From the NCBI GenBank assembly GCA_920105625.2, contig OV050031.1:214761194-214825193 (forward strand): a stretch of DNA of 64,000 bases, written 5' to 3'. The position numbers and the translations under genes were made by a program. Numbering within the stretch: position 1 is the first letter of the stretch; each line of letters starts with the position of its first letter. This document shows positions 34,498-44,970 of this stretch, piece after piece. The notes under the pieces were generated by a model. It was not told where the DNA came from. It was given only the letters and a program-made list of their open reading frames with translations, and ran no database searches. The stretch is from Clusia tigrina (Eukaryota; Arthropoda; Insecta; Diptera; Clusiidae).

Positions 34498-34610
34498 CAA
34501 GGTTAGGTTAGGTTAGACTGGCCGGCCGTTAAGGCCACACATAGACCTACAAGGTCCTTTGCGGTGCCAGATGGATATCCATTTAAGAGCTATAGTATGA
34601 ATCAAGAGCT
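34498..34610 (-). mobile_element. LINE 3' end with (TAACC)n-like tail
   Basis: The plus strand reads GGTTAGGTTAGGTTAGACTGG, then GGCCGTTAAGGCCACACATAG and GGTGCCAGATGG. Read on the minus strand this is a GGCACC..GGCC sequence ending in repeated CTAACC, the layout of a fly LINE 3' end. No coding part is attached. The call is by analogy to the coding-attached end at 40.1 kb. Confidence 0.5.
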
Positions 34611-36109
34611 ATATAGTTCATCAACAGACTGGGAACTCAAAAAGTTTTGGGAACTAGCTTGCATTTTTTCTACAGGGTGTGCATACTAAGTATGTGAATG
34701 CGATGTGGTTGGGCGAGATAACGCTCAAACAGCAACTACGTTGATAATTGCAAATAAATAGTTGCAACAACAATCATAATAAATTACAACAACACCAACT
34801 GAAATGAACATTTAGTAAACAAAAAAGAAAAACAATAAAAGAAAAAATACTGTCATCAATTTCGTGTCATTTTGTGTGATTGCAGACTGTAGGGCGCTCA
34901 ACGAAAGGTGTTAATTGAATTTCAGTTTGGCGGATTTTGGCATTTGTGGGAACTGAGAAATGAGGTAAATATAAGTTTATGAAGTATTGGGAAAAGCGAT
35001 TTTTAATTAAACGGTCAAAGGGAAGTGCTCCAGGACACAGGCGGAGAGGTAAATACCAAATTAACTTAGGTTTGAAGCAACTTCAAATCGAATATTTTAT
35101 TTATCCACCAAGAACATTTCATTTGATTTACTGAGTCTTTTAAATGGACGCAGTTTAACACATACGTACATAACATTTGGAGGCAGTGCGACATAGTGGA
35201 GATACTGTTTCTGGAACTACTAGGTATATTGAATTGGTGGATACTCATGGATTCTACAATGCTAGGAAAAGTTGAGCGAAATTTAATATAACCAATTGCG
35301 TGGATTTGCTTAACATCAATCATTTTAGCAAAATAAACATGCTGGCACACACACACACACACACGGATTCGTACATCGACAACTCTACTCTATCCACCCG
35401 TTTACCGTAGAGCAAACAAAATGTGCCGTGCTTCGGTGCAGCATCATTGACAAATATGCGTACTCCTTGCTTGCATCTTAAATCAATAAATTGGAAGGCC
35501 TTAAAGCCCTTCGTTTACAACTCTGTTTGAACGCAGCAACTGCCCACAAGGCGCAGAAGATAGACCATATGGGGCGTGTTTGCCTCTCAACGGTAACCTA
35601 TGCATCGCTGTTTGCATTTTAGTGTATACACTCAACGAAAAGTTTCATAATATTAGTGAAAAGTTCATTGATAATTCACAGAAGTTCATTAATAATTCAC
35701 AAAAGTTCATTGATAATTCACTCAAGTTCATTAAGATACGAGTCATTGACTCACTAAAGCTGTATGTTTCACTAAAAGTGTGTTCTACATTCGTTTAATG
35801 ATCACGTTCATCCTATATTTAGTGTTCTACGATATGTCAAATATTGAAGCTGACCTTCATCGCGACATCCACTGATATAATCCCAATGAGAAATGTTTTA
35901 TTTTTATAATAATTTTATTCAATATTCTAAAGATGTTTTTACCTATTCAATGCGAATAATTTGCATGGAATCACTAGAAATACCTCTTTATGAAGACCTG
36001 TTTACTTTAGAATGCACCTTTTAGAACTGAAAACTATAACAATCATAGACAGAACAACGACAACAAGAACAACCAAACACCAAAGAAGCCATAGGAAGTT
36101 GCGCAGATA
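34611..36109. other. Noncoding with microsatellite and 21-bp repeat
   Basis: It contains an (AC) run at about 35346-35364 and four copies of a 21-bp unit (AAGTTCATT-ATAATTCACA) at about 35640-35740. No gene recognised. Confidence 0.5.
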
Positions 36110-36310
36110 GACTTATCCTTGATGAATTCACTCTTGCTTTTGATTGAATCTGCAGTGATCCCAGATTTCGGTTGGCCAACATGTTGCTCATCATTTAACT
36201 CTTCACGACCGTTCTTAAATCGCGTATGCCAGCCATGAGCTCTGTCCTGAGATACACAATTGCCACCATAAACATTTTGTGGATCAATTGAAAGGTTTCG
36301 TTAAAAATTT
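36110..36310 (-). pseudogene. Mariner-type transposase, amino-terminal fragment
   Basis: The minus strand carries a decayed DNA-binding region: VYGGNCVSQDRAHGWHTRFK, NGREELNDEQHVGQPKSG, and ITADSIKSKSEFIKD. It shares the DExHVGxPxSxITADSI stretch with the fragment at 6191-6397, so both likely come from one family. No catalytic part was found. Confidence 0.62.
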
Positions 36311-36579
36311 TACCAAGTTTAAAACAAAACTTATTGTTAGTTCGATGTTCAGTTTTGTACCGGTAACACAAACATACTGTCGTTTCAGACGCAATAACTC
36401 AGATTCTGTTAGTCCAAATGTTCGAACTTCAGCCAAGGATCTACCTTTCTCACCCATATAATGGATGCCAATAGATCGCCTCACTAGAAATACCAATTTT
36501 TAAAAAGCCCTGTTCCTATCTTGTATAATACAAGAATGTATAAAAATACTGAAGAAACATGAAGTCAACTCTTATTCAC
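36311..36579. other. Noncoding spacer
   Basis: No clear feature. A TCACTAGAAATACC motif near 36480 also occurs near 35968, which may mark another decayed repeat. Confidence 0.35.
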
Positions 36580-37590
36580 AATGTTTGTGTGTGGATATTT
36601 TTCTTATTTGATGGCACTTCAACCGATGATTGGTCTTGGCCGCCTCAATAAAGCTGCGCCAGGCACCTGTGCATTGAGCGCGCTGGGGCCAGTTGGCAAG
36701 GCCAAGCTCACACAGGTTCCCCAGCACTTGGTTTTTCCCATTTGGTTTTTGGAGATTAGGTCATCCTTTTCTGCGTATTCCACCACCATGTGTCGAAGGA
36801 TACACCCTCTTAGCCGTAGCGTTCTCTTGTTGTGAGTCAGAATCAAGCTACCTGCGCGTAGTTGACTCACAGCACCCACTCCTAATAGACACTACACATT
36901 TGGTGTAGTTAACATTTAAGTTATATTCACGCATACATTTTTAGGGACCCCAACACTCTCCCATTCGCTCAACAGGTCCAAGCTAGCGGAGCCGCTGGAT
37001 TTTTATGAACTTCACTAAGTCAGTGTTAGCGCACAGCTCACACACCTCATCGTTCCATCTTCTTCGGTACACGACGTCCACGCTTATTGTACTATTGACA
37101 TTGCGAAGTGACTTCATCTCGAGTGCTCCCAACAGCCTCTTATCATTGGTGGTCACTGTCCACGTATCAGCGCCAAATGAGGGACTTAAAGAGCATTGTT
37201 TTCATTCGTCGAGAGAGGCCTCTGCTACTCAATCGCCTAATTGGTCCATCATAGAACCTGTTGACAATGGTTATTCTTCCCTTGATCTCGAGGCTGACGT
37301 TATTGTTGGTGTTAATAACGACTGACGATTGACGACTTCGAATGTATAATTGCCAACGGAAACATTTTGTCCAAGATGTCGTGAATCTTTGTTTGCTGAC
37401 ACAAGGTATTTCGTTTTGTCCTCGTTCACCACTACATCCACTCGACGAGACTCCTTTTCCAGGCTGGAAAATGCTGCACTGATTGTTCGCGCGTGGCGAG
37501 TAATGATATCCATATCATCAGTGTAGGCTAACAGCATGACACCCTTGAAAAAATGGTGCCACAGAAGTCGTTGCAGCTCGAATTATTTTC
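36580..37590 (-). pseudogene. RTE-type LINE, carboxy-terminal third
   Basis: Read on the minus strand from about 37540, it shows the reverse transcriptase catalytic box LLAYTDDMDII (YADD in active relatives) and VNEDKTKYLVS. Then come NVSLEIKGRITIVNRFYDGP, LSSRGLSRRMKTMLFKSLIW, RRWNDEVCELCANTDLVKF and IKIQRLR. After a gap, the extreme carboxy terminus follows (QCTGAWRSFIEAAKTNHRLK, CHQ), near 36590-36660. Frames shift several times and stops occur. RTE elements lack RNase H, as here. This is the longest LINE relic in the window. Confidence 0.88.
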
Positions 37591-38794
37591 TTCAGCATGA
37601 GGTTGGAGAAGTCGCACGATACGAAGTCACCTTGTTTGGTATCGAATGGTGCGTAGAGGTATGTTCCCATTTCCACTGCACCGGTGGTGCCGGTTAGTGT
37701 CAGAACCGGAGTGGAGCTTCATTTACCATAATTCCTTACCCTTTTGCAGAAGTTGGAGATGTGTTGATTTCAAAGAGCTTATCATCCCCTCCCTTCATCG
37801 CCACCGAATCCCTTTTTGTATGACAATATTTGAATGAAATTTCTGTACCATATTCCTCACTCTACATACCAAACCAACTATTCGCAGAGTAATAATTACA
37901 ACAACAAAGAAGGTTATTAGCATATGAAAATAAAAAGAAAACCAAAAGAAATACAAACTAAAATAAAAAAATCTTTATTCAAAAACAATCCCCTGCAGCC
38001 TCAAAAACAGTTAACACTTCAGTTTAATTGCCTGCGCCAAGTGTTCACACTTTGTGCTGTTGTGCTGTCAAAAATTCGTTCAATGCCAAATTTATTGAGT
38101 TGTTCCGAACACGGGCGTGCGCATGCGCAGAGCCGGCTTGCGCTCCGGGGCAGGCTGTGCTGAGCACCATATTTCAGCGGTTTCGCGTTGCTTTTTAAAA
38201 TGTAATAAAGCAGCAAGCGGCGTTCTCCTGGCGATTATGTAAAAAATGATTGCCTGTCATTTGTACAAATGCCAAAATGTTGTAGGCGAGTGGCGAGCGG
38301 TGCGCTCGTATTTTAGCAAATGAAGACAGCTGCGGCAGCCACAACAACATTGGGTACGTTATGGCTGCCGCATTTGGTGTAAACGCTGACCCAAACCATT
38401 TTGTGTGCGAGTAGCACTTCTGCGCTCACTGCGAAGACCGCTAGGAACGGAGTTTGGCTGAAAAATTGCCACCATTTGAAAGTTGAGGTGTGAATTAGCG
38501 GACATTTGTCGGAAATTGTATTTGAGTATATAATGAGAGTGTAGCAGGCGGCAGGATGGGTTTGGCTGCAGTATGAATGACACAAACCGATTGTATCGAT
38601 TATAAGTTGATATCAAAGTGAATTCTGAGTCCATTCTATTGCAGTACATGTATTCAAGTATATACTCGTATAAAAAAAAACGAGATTATAAAAATATACG
38701 AATGAGTATATAAACTCCACTATTTTTAGGAAAATTAGTTTCTTTGAAATAGTTCGATTCACTGAATTCTATTTGTAGTAAATACTAAACAGAT
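37591..38794. other. Noncoding; GC-richer island 38.0-38.6 kb
   Basis: No gene recognised. The island carries GCGCATGCGCAGAGCCGGC-like sequence. The overlapping ORFs at 38313-38649 (minus) have no domain. Confidence 0.45.
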
Positions 38795-39440
38795 TAGAGT
38801 ATCTAGTGACAGCCAAGCTATAGCGAAGGCCCTAGAAAACGCGTTAACTACTTAAAAAATTGTTAAAAAAAGTAAGTCAAGAGTTACTCCGCTGGAATGT
38901 GGAATTTACTTGAACGTATTTGGGTTCCGGGACACTGAGGTGTACGGACGAACAAAGTAGCTGATGAATTGGCAAACTGTGGATCTGCGGGTACTCCAAT
39001 GAAACCAGAGCCATTGATCGGTATAAGCTTAGCAGGGTCTATTGATTCGATTAAAAGCCATGTGGATAATATTCACAAGCATCGATGGTGCGATGCAATT
39101 CAGTTCCCGGCAATACAATCAAATGCTTCTACGAGAGCCGAAACAAGAGAGTTGTAGATTTCCTTCTAACATTACGAAGGAAATATCTTCGATAGCTGAA
39201 TGGGCTAATCACAACGCATAATTCATAGGGTCATCTTATGGCGAACATAGGCATCATCGAGAGTCCGAGCTGCGTCTCCTGTTTGGAGGAAGAACAGGAC
39301 GGAACAGATGATTGTCTTTGCGCTTGGCCAGCCTTTGCCAGAATGAGGAGGTTCATATTAAAAATAGATGTTTTGGGAATGCACAACGTATATTCATTAT
39401 CCCTCGACTGATGCTTGAGTTTCATAAAATATCCAAAGAA
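38795..39440 (+). pseudogene. LINE RNase H and carboxy terminus
   Basis: The plus strand reads SSDSQAIAKALENALTT (the SDSQA acidic motif), then IWVPGH with a stop and GVRTNKVADELANCGSAGTP. Next comes IDSIKSHVDNIHKHRWCDA. Finally, in another frame, GHLMANIGIIESPSCVSCLE, EEQDGTDDCLCAWPAFARMR and RFILKIDVLG, the Cys-rich end. Frameshifts and stops are present. It is an I/LOA-type element related to, but distinct from, the others in the window. Confidence 0.88.
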
Positions 39441-39610
39441 TTTTGAAAATATGTGACTTCCTTTTCACAATCCTCTATCACCCCTTTCCTTCAAGTTTTT
39501 CCACGCTTCTAGTACAATGGTCATCAATACCTGATTACTTGGAAACCTGCTTCCTCGGTGGTTCTCCGGCCCACCCCACTTCTACCTATCTTCAATCTGA
39601 ATACTATATT
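39441..39610 (+). mobile_element. Probable 3' end of the preceding LINE
   Basis: It follows the coding remnant directly. GTGGTTCTCCGGCCCACCCC and CACTTCTA recur at about 18690-18715, again next to no gene, which fits a LINE 3' untranslated region present in more than one copy. Confidence 0.5.
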
Positions 39611-40134
39611 TGAATTTATCAGTGATTCACTTAAGTAACGCTTAACAAAGCTTATATAGAATAGTTCCACAACTTCAGTTCATACTTCCAATTCAGCTAT
39701 ATAGTTGCTGCTTCCAAGTCACTACTGAACTCTGCCCTTCCATAACATAACTCTGCTTTTGAGATTGATGCGAAACATTCAAGTATATTGTCCAGATAGC
39801 ATCACTGATGCTTTGGGGTTCATTGCTTATAGTATGAGAGAAAGGGATAACTACACTAATAATGCAAGTATAACAATATCGGGAATGTTGTAGCCACATA
39901 TCATATTAATGTAAAGTTTATTCATGTATATTCATGAATACTGAAATTTTTATTTTATTCACCATATAAATTAAGGATTGTAAGTTTGGTATTAAGCAAT
40001 CTTAGTTTACGAATTATTAGCTTCCGAATATTAAAGAATGTGGTTTAATTACTCCGGAGATAGTTTCCGAGATTAACTGCAACTAAACACACTTTGTCAA
40101 CAATTAGCAAGAAAAGGGTTATTCTATTAGGTTG
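39611..40134. other. Noncoding spacer
   Basis: AT-rich; nothing recognised. Confidence 0.4.
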
Positions 40135-40420
40135 GATTAGGTTAAATGGCTGTCCTTAGACTCACTTGGACCTGTTCAATGCCCTTTGTGGCACCACTGT
40201 AGCTTTTACTTTACAACTCTAAATCGTCTTTAAACCATCCTGTGAATTCGATGAACGTTTCCACTTTCGTTAGCCGAGAAAAGTCCTAACTACTGTCAAG
40301 AAAAGCGAATCCAAGAGCGGAAAACTTTTTTCTCTAGACAGTCATGCATCCACATAGAAGGTGTTCCACGGTTTCCTCTTCCTCGATATCTTCCTCTGTT
40401 TTTCCATAAACATATTGCTC
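40135..40420 (-). mobile_element. LINE carboxy terminus and 3' end
   Basis: The minus strand reads VYGKTEEDIEEEETVEHLLC and GCMTV, stop, REKVFRSWIRFS. It then gives LFSANESGNVHRIHRMV, the usual EEEETVEHLLC..CP region and terminal helix. A 3' end follows with GTGCCAC..GGTCCAAGTGAG and GGACAGCCATTTAACCTAAT, finishing near 40135. The matching tail on the plus strand is at 28740-28805. Confidence 0.8.
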
Positions 40421-40542
40421 TACATATAATAGTTCCACGTATTTATCCCACTGAGGTGGTGAAGGGCCTCCTCCTTATAGCCTTAATTTCCTCGGTACCA
40501 TCGTCGGTAATTTTCTTCTTTCGTAGTACGATTTTATTATAT
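40421..40542. other. LTR left flank shared with second LTR copy
   Basis: CCACTGAGGTGGTGAAG and CCTCCTCCTT of this flank recur immediately left of the second LTR (44185-44215). The shared flank is not explained by the LTR itself. It may be an older repeat or part of a common duplicated segment. Confidence 0.5.
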
Positions 40543-41135
40543 TGTTACGTAATTTCAGACAATTTTTACCTAGTTCAATACTTGGATTCGTATCGCTGGA
40601 TTGCGTAATAGGCAACCAATTCCTTCTTCACTTGGAACAATTGGCTTTATTAGTATTCGTCCAACTGCAATTGGGTTTAAAAGTTTGCTTGCTTCTCACA
40701 CTTCTTCATCGCTTATAGTGTGCTTCAGTTAGTCAGTTGTTGCACCACACTTTTCTATTTACAACGCTCTGCGCTGATCACTTCTTAACCCTCGTAGCTA
40801 ATACGACGATCACGCTGCTTGCTGCCACTCTCAGGATTCGGCTATGATCCTTTTGCCAATGCCACTGGTTAACTGATCTGCTACTACGATGTTCACTTTC
40901 GGCTAAGCTCACTGTTTCGCTGCTACTGCTGCTACTTGTTCACTTGTTCACTTTCATTTATTTACTGATTCTGATGTCTCGTGTGCAGTCGCTTATATAC
41001 CTCTTGCCCACGAGAACCTCAACCAGCATCCGAATGCAGCTTCGCATGCCTTCTCGCGTGTGCAATCATTAGGGGTTGAATTCGACACTCACCCTAAAAT
41101 CATCAACCAATCAGATGGAGATCTAATTTCTAACA
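40543..41135 (-). mobile_element. Gypsy-like solo LTR with 4-bp target duplication
   Basis: A 593-bp long terminal repeat bounded by TGTTACG on the left and TAACA on the right (inverted ends), flanked on both sides by ATAT. A 4-bp duplication is typical of Ty3/gypsy integration. On the minus strand it has promoter and poly(A) signals in the expected order: a TATATAAGCGAC TATA box (about 40992-41000) and an AATAAAGCC poly(A) signal near 40648. No gag or pol sequence adjoins it. A second, related LTR in the same orientation is at 44217-44790. Confidence 0.85.
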
Positions 41136-43844
41136 ATATGTTTTCGATGGATACAGGATGTATTTTGTTTAATGTTTGTCTTTTAGCTGAAGATATAAAT
41201 GCGCGAAATATTTGTGAAGACTCTGAAATGCGTACCATGACTCCAACGAACTTCCTTACACAAATTATCAACAAGATGTATATAAAAAGTGATTGGAAAA
41301 GTTATTGTGGCCCCGCTGAGGTGTTAAACCGAAATGATGATAACACTTCTCCCTAGCTCAGTTTACGATTGTTTCTTACAGACTCCACAAATCCAGACAT
41401 AAAAATGCGAAAGGATTGAATCAAAGCTCACATGTTTAGGAATTTTTATGTGGCCAACCGCAGTTGCCACTCCTTTTCGTAATTACCTTTAGAATTGCAG
41501 AAGGAACACCTGCACCTATATTAATAGCTAACAATGGCTTTATTTATATTCAGTGAATGTACGAGCACTTTCATTGAAAGTGGTCACTGGAATATGCCTT
41601 GCCTTGTTCTTCTTACCATATAAAGCAAATTAAAATCTCATTACATTTGAAACTTAATACGTAAGTTTATGCCAACATATATAATAGAATAAATAAGCAA
41701 ACCGCTTCTCAACGTGCTAGTCATACAATCTGCTGCTTGAGCATTCAAATTGTTGTTGCTAATTTGAAATGAGCTTCCGTACTTAAAATAAGTGAATTAG
41801 CTCGGGATATCGCGACGTAAGAGTATATGTAATAAATATTTATGACATGCTTCTTCCGTAATAGGCAAATTAGGTAAGATTGAATAATTCGAAGTAAATT
41901 CTGACTGCAGCCCAATTTAAAACCCCACTGAGTACAATGGAGACAAGTCTATGAAAATATTCAGTATTTTTGATGGTGGATTGTGGAGAAGGGAACAGAG
42001 AGGAATACGAATAAATACGTAAAGCATAAATTGCCCATAGAAAAAAAATAAATCAAAATTAAGTTGCATACTTAGCGCAAAGAATTCGACCACAGCAACA
42101 TTAAATGTTGCAGCAACATTTTCAAACACATTTCAGACACATCTACTCGGCGAGTTAATTGAGTCTGGGATACTGTAAAGTACAAGTATAAGAATATATT
42201 CCAGAACTGAGAATAATTAATTAAATGATTTTTCCTCATTTTCCTCCATTCTCTCCATCTCTTCATCTCCCCATCTCCCCTATCTATCCCTTTATCTCTC
42301 TCTCTATTTCTCTACCCCGCCTCCCACTATATCTATCACTCTTTCTCCCCTCTCTCTCTCTCTCTTCCTCTCCCTCTCTTTCTCTCCCTCTCTCTCTCTC
42401 TCTGTCTCACTCACTTTCTTGCCAGCTCCCTCTACTTTTGTCTGTGCACATGTATTTAGTGCCTCATTGAAAGAAGTTGTCAATGCCCGCATTGAATTGT
42501 GGCAACTGGCAATTGGCCCTGATATGTGATGTCATGTGATGCAAGTAAGTTGCCTCACATATCAGTCCTTTGTTTTTCGCTCTTTGCATCCGTTTTCACT
42601 GCCACACAAAGCACTCAATCAAGTTTACGAGTACTAATGCAGTTACAAGGTGGTCTTGCTAATTTTATTACCTCAACTGCAGCAACATTGTTGCCGCCTC
42701 AGCTCGGTTATCGACTGTGGCACGAGTAAATGTTGCACGCACGACGCATCATCTCTCTATCAGTATTGGCATATTTCCTCTGCAAATATCTCCAACCTAC
42801 AATTAATTTACGAGTACAATTCCCTTAGCATGCGAACCAACGAAGCAACATTTATTGATTGAAAATATGTGGTTAGAGCAGCGCTTCCTTGCTAAGATAC
42901 GAGTACGAGCACTCGTCTCTGTCATTACTGCCATAAGAGTAATTATTGACTGAAGATTCTGCTGTTTATTGCCATCAAACGCATATGCGTGCAACATTTA
43001 CGTGGAACTGTTAAAGATTCTGTTCGGGGCGCACCCAGAAAAAGTTTCGGAGGATGGTTTCGTTATTTTTAGTGGATTTATTCTCTGAAACGTTGTCATT
43101 GTGATCCACATACAAAATACAGGTTTTCTTTTTTCTGTTGAAGAAGGGGTTCTAAACCCTCCAGAGAACTCCTAAGTGTGTGTCTTGGTTATTGTATCTG
43201 TTTGATTGAAGACTATGTTGAAAAATAAAACGTTTTTAACCGAATAGAGTGTTCCTTATTAAAATGTTTAGGAACTTATTGACCCAAACTCGTATATCAG
43301 CATGATATATAATTGGTGATAAAATGTATGCTACATATCAGAAAATGTCCCCCCACCAGCTGATGTTTAATTCATACAGAAGTTCAGTCAAAATTGGCCT
43401 TCCTTTGAGCTGATCACAAAAGTGATAGTTTGCTCTCATTTTTCTCAATTTATCTTCATTCTAGGGTCCATATTCCCTAAGAACTTCTCTAAGAAGTTTC
43501 AATATTTTCTCTTATAACAAACTTTTTAAGGTAATGTATTGCATGAGTGTGGGCACTGCGCGAATTACAACTTTTCTGGTAGCTACCACAGTTTGCTTTA
43601 ATGTGAGTGGCTTGGAATTGGAGACACATATTCCTGCTACTTTCTCCTGGTGTGATTATGTATCGTGGAGTCACAGAAGGGTCTATTATGAAAAGTTCAG
43701 CCAGTTCCTTTATTGATGCAAGCACAGTTTTATAACTTCGAATGGTATATGGCACAGAAATCATGGGTGGTTTTACTTTTACAAAAATATATTTCCTTCA
43801 TATATATACGAGTATATTGACTATTATTCCTCAGTTACTATATT
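41136..43844. other. Noncoding; CT-rich tract
   Basis: No gene recognised. A long CT-rich tract lies at 42231-42420, with (TC)n runs at 42351-42365 and 42387-42405. A 98-codon ORF at 41060-41356 straddles the LTR edge and has no known domain. Confidence 0.5.
42231..42420. repeat. CT-rich low-complexity tract
   Basis: Almost pure pyrimidine on the plus strand (GAGAG on the minus strand). It is a possible GAGA-factor (Trl) binding platform or just a microsatellite, and the sequence alone cannot decide. Confidence 0.9.
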
Positions 43845-44120
43845 AGTTCAAGGATCTGAAACCAGTTTTACTTGCCATGAAACCTTTTCTCCCCATACCT
43901 TTTACTACCATTAGGGCTACTCTTAGCGACTGGGTTGCCTGTGCACAGAATCGTGAATGGGGAGCTGTGAGACGCTGCAGATAGGCAAAGACACTCCTGC
44001 CAGTTATTTCAGATAGAACGTCTTCTGTCACTTGGTAGGAGAGACTTAAAACTTCTGGTAGGATTATGACGGGTCATTTTAAGCATATTAGTTCGTAATT
44101 GCCTTTCTGACAACAGCATG
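43845..44120 (+). pseudogene. LINE fragment downstream of RNase H
   Basis: The plus strand reads DLKPVLLAMKPFLPIPFTTI, RATLSDWVACAQNREWGAVR, TLLPVISDRTSS, and LKTSGRIMTGHFK. This corresponds to the segment after RNase H in the 19.1-kb relic (EPVLPTPFAAIR, ISDWAACAQIRDWG). Several stops are present. Coding homology of the same strand seems to resume at about 44795, beyond the LTR. Confidence 0.78.
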
Positions 44121-44216
44121 TAAGCACCTCTCTTGGATCACTTGAGAGTTTATCTTGCTCTACATACAAACTCTACTTATTTGCCCCACTGAGGTGGTGA
44201 AGAATCTCCTCCTTGT

Positions 44217-44790
44217 AGACAAGATCAATACTTGGATTCGTACCTCTGGATTGTGTAATAAGCAAACAATTCCTTCTTCAGTTAGAACAATTGTCTTTAT
44301 TAGTATTCGTCCAACTTACTATAGTATTTAATTCTATTTGCTCGCTTTTCACACTTCGTCTCCGCTTATAGTGTGCTTCAGTTAGCCAGTTGTTGCACCA
44401 CACTTTTCTATTTACATTACTTTGCGACGATCACTTGTTAGCTCTCCGTTGCGAACACGATGCTCACGCTGCTTGCTGGCACTCTCAGAATTCGGCTATG
44501 ATCCTTTTGCCCCTGTCACTGGTTAACTGATCTGCTACTACGATGTTCATTTTCGGCTATGCTCACTATTTCACTGCTGCTGCTACTACTTGTTCATTTG
44601 TTCACTTTCACTTATTTGCTGATCTTGATGTCTCCTGTGCAGTCGCTTATATACCTCTTGCACACGAAAACCTCAACCAGCCTCCGAATGCAGCTCGCAT
44701 GCCTTCTCGCGTGTGCAATCATTAGGAGTTGAAATCGACGCTCACCCTAAAACTATGCAAGCAATCTGATGATGTACTGATTTCGTAACA
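44217..44790 (-). mobile_element. Gypsy-like LTR, second copy
   Basis: It aligns with the LTR at 40543-41135 through GATCAATACTTGGATTCGTA, TAGTGTGCTTCAGTTAG, the TTCGGCTATGATCCTTTTGC block and the TATA region (CGCTTATATACC). It ends at CGTAACA (44790), followed by ATAT. Its left end lacks about 30 bp (TGTTACG and the next bases), so the target duplication cannot be confirmed on that side. On the minus strand it has a TATATAAG box and an AATAAAGAC poly(A) signal, as in the first copy. Confidence 0.8.
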
Positions 44791-44970
44791 ATATGAAAAA
44801 GAAAGGCATTGCTGCAAAGGCACTTCGCCAGGCTTGTGAAGATTAAGATGAAATGGTAGACCACTTTTTGTGCATGTGCCCCAATTTCGGTAGAATCAGA
44901 TTCGAGCTGTTTGGTACTGACAGCCTAAGTAGTACAAACTTTGGCTCCTTAGGGACCAGGATCTACTGAG
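44791..44970 (+). pseudogene. LINE carboxy-terminal fragment
   Basis: The plus strand reads KKKGIAAKALRQACED, stop, DEMVDHFLCMCPNFGRIRFE and LFGTDSL, the Cys-rich region of an RNase H-bearing LINE. It is on the same strand as the 43.85-kb fragment. This suggests that the LTR at 44.2 kb landed inside one LINE copy, but the intervening 44121-44216 sequence is not clearly LINE. Confidence 0.78.

Noticed and set aside
41060..41356. 98-codon ORF at the edge of the first LTR
   Set aside because: It starts inside the LTR antisense to its transcription, has no domain, and appears to be chance.
42225..42492. Low-complexity Ser/Leu/Pro ORF and its Glu/Arg antisense partner
   Set aside because: Both are translations of the CT-rich tract.
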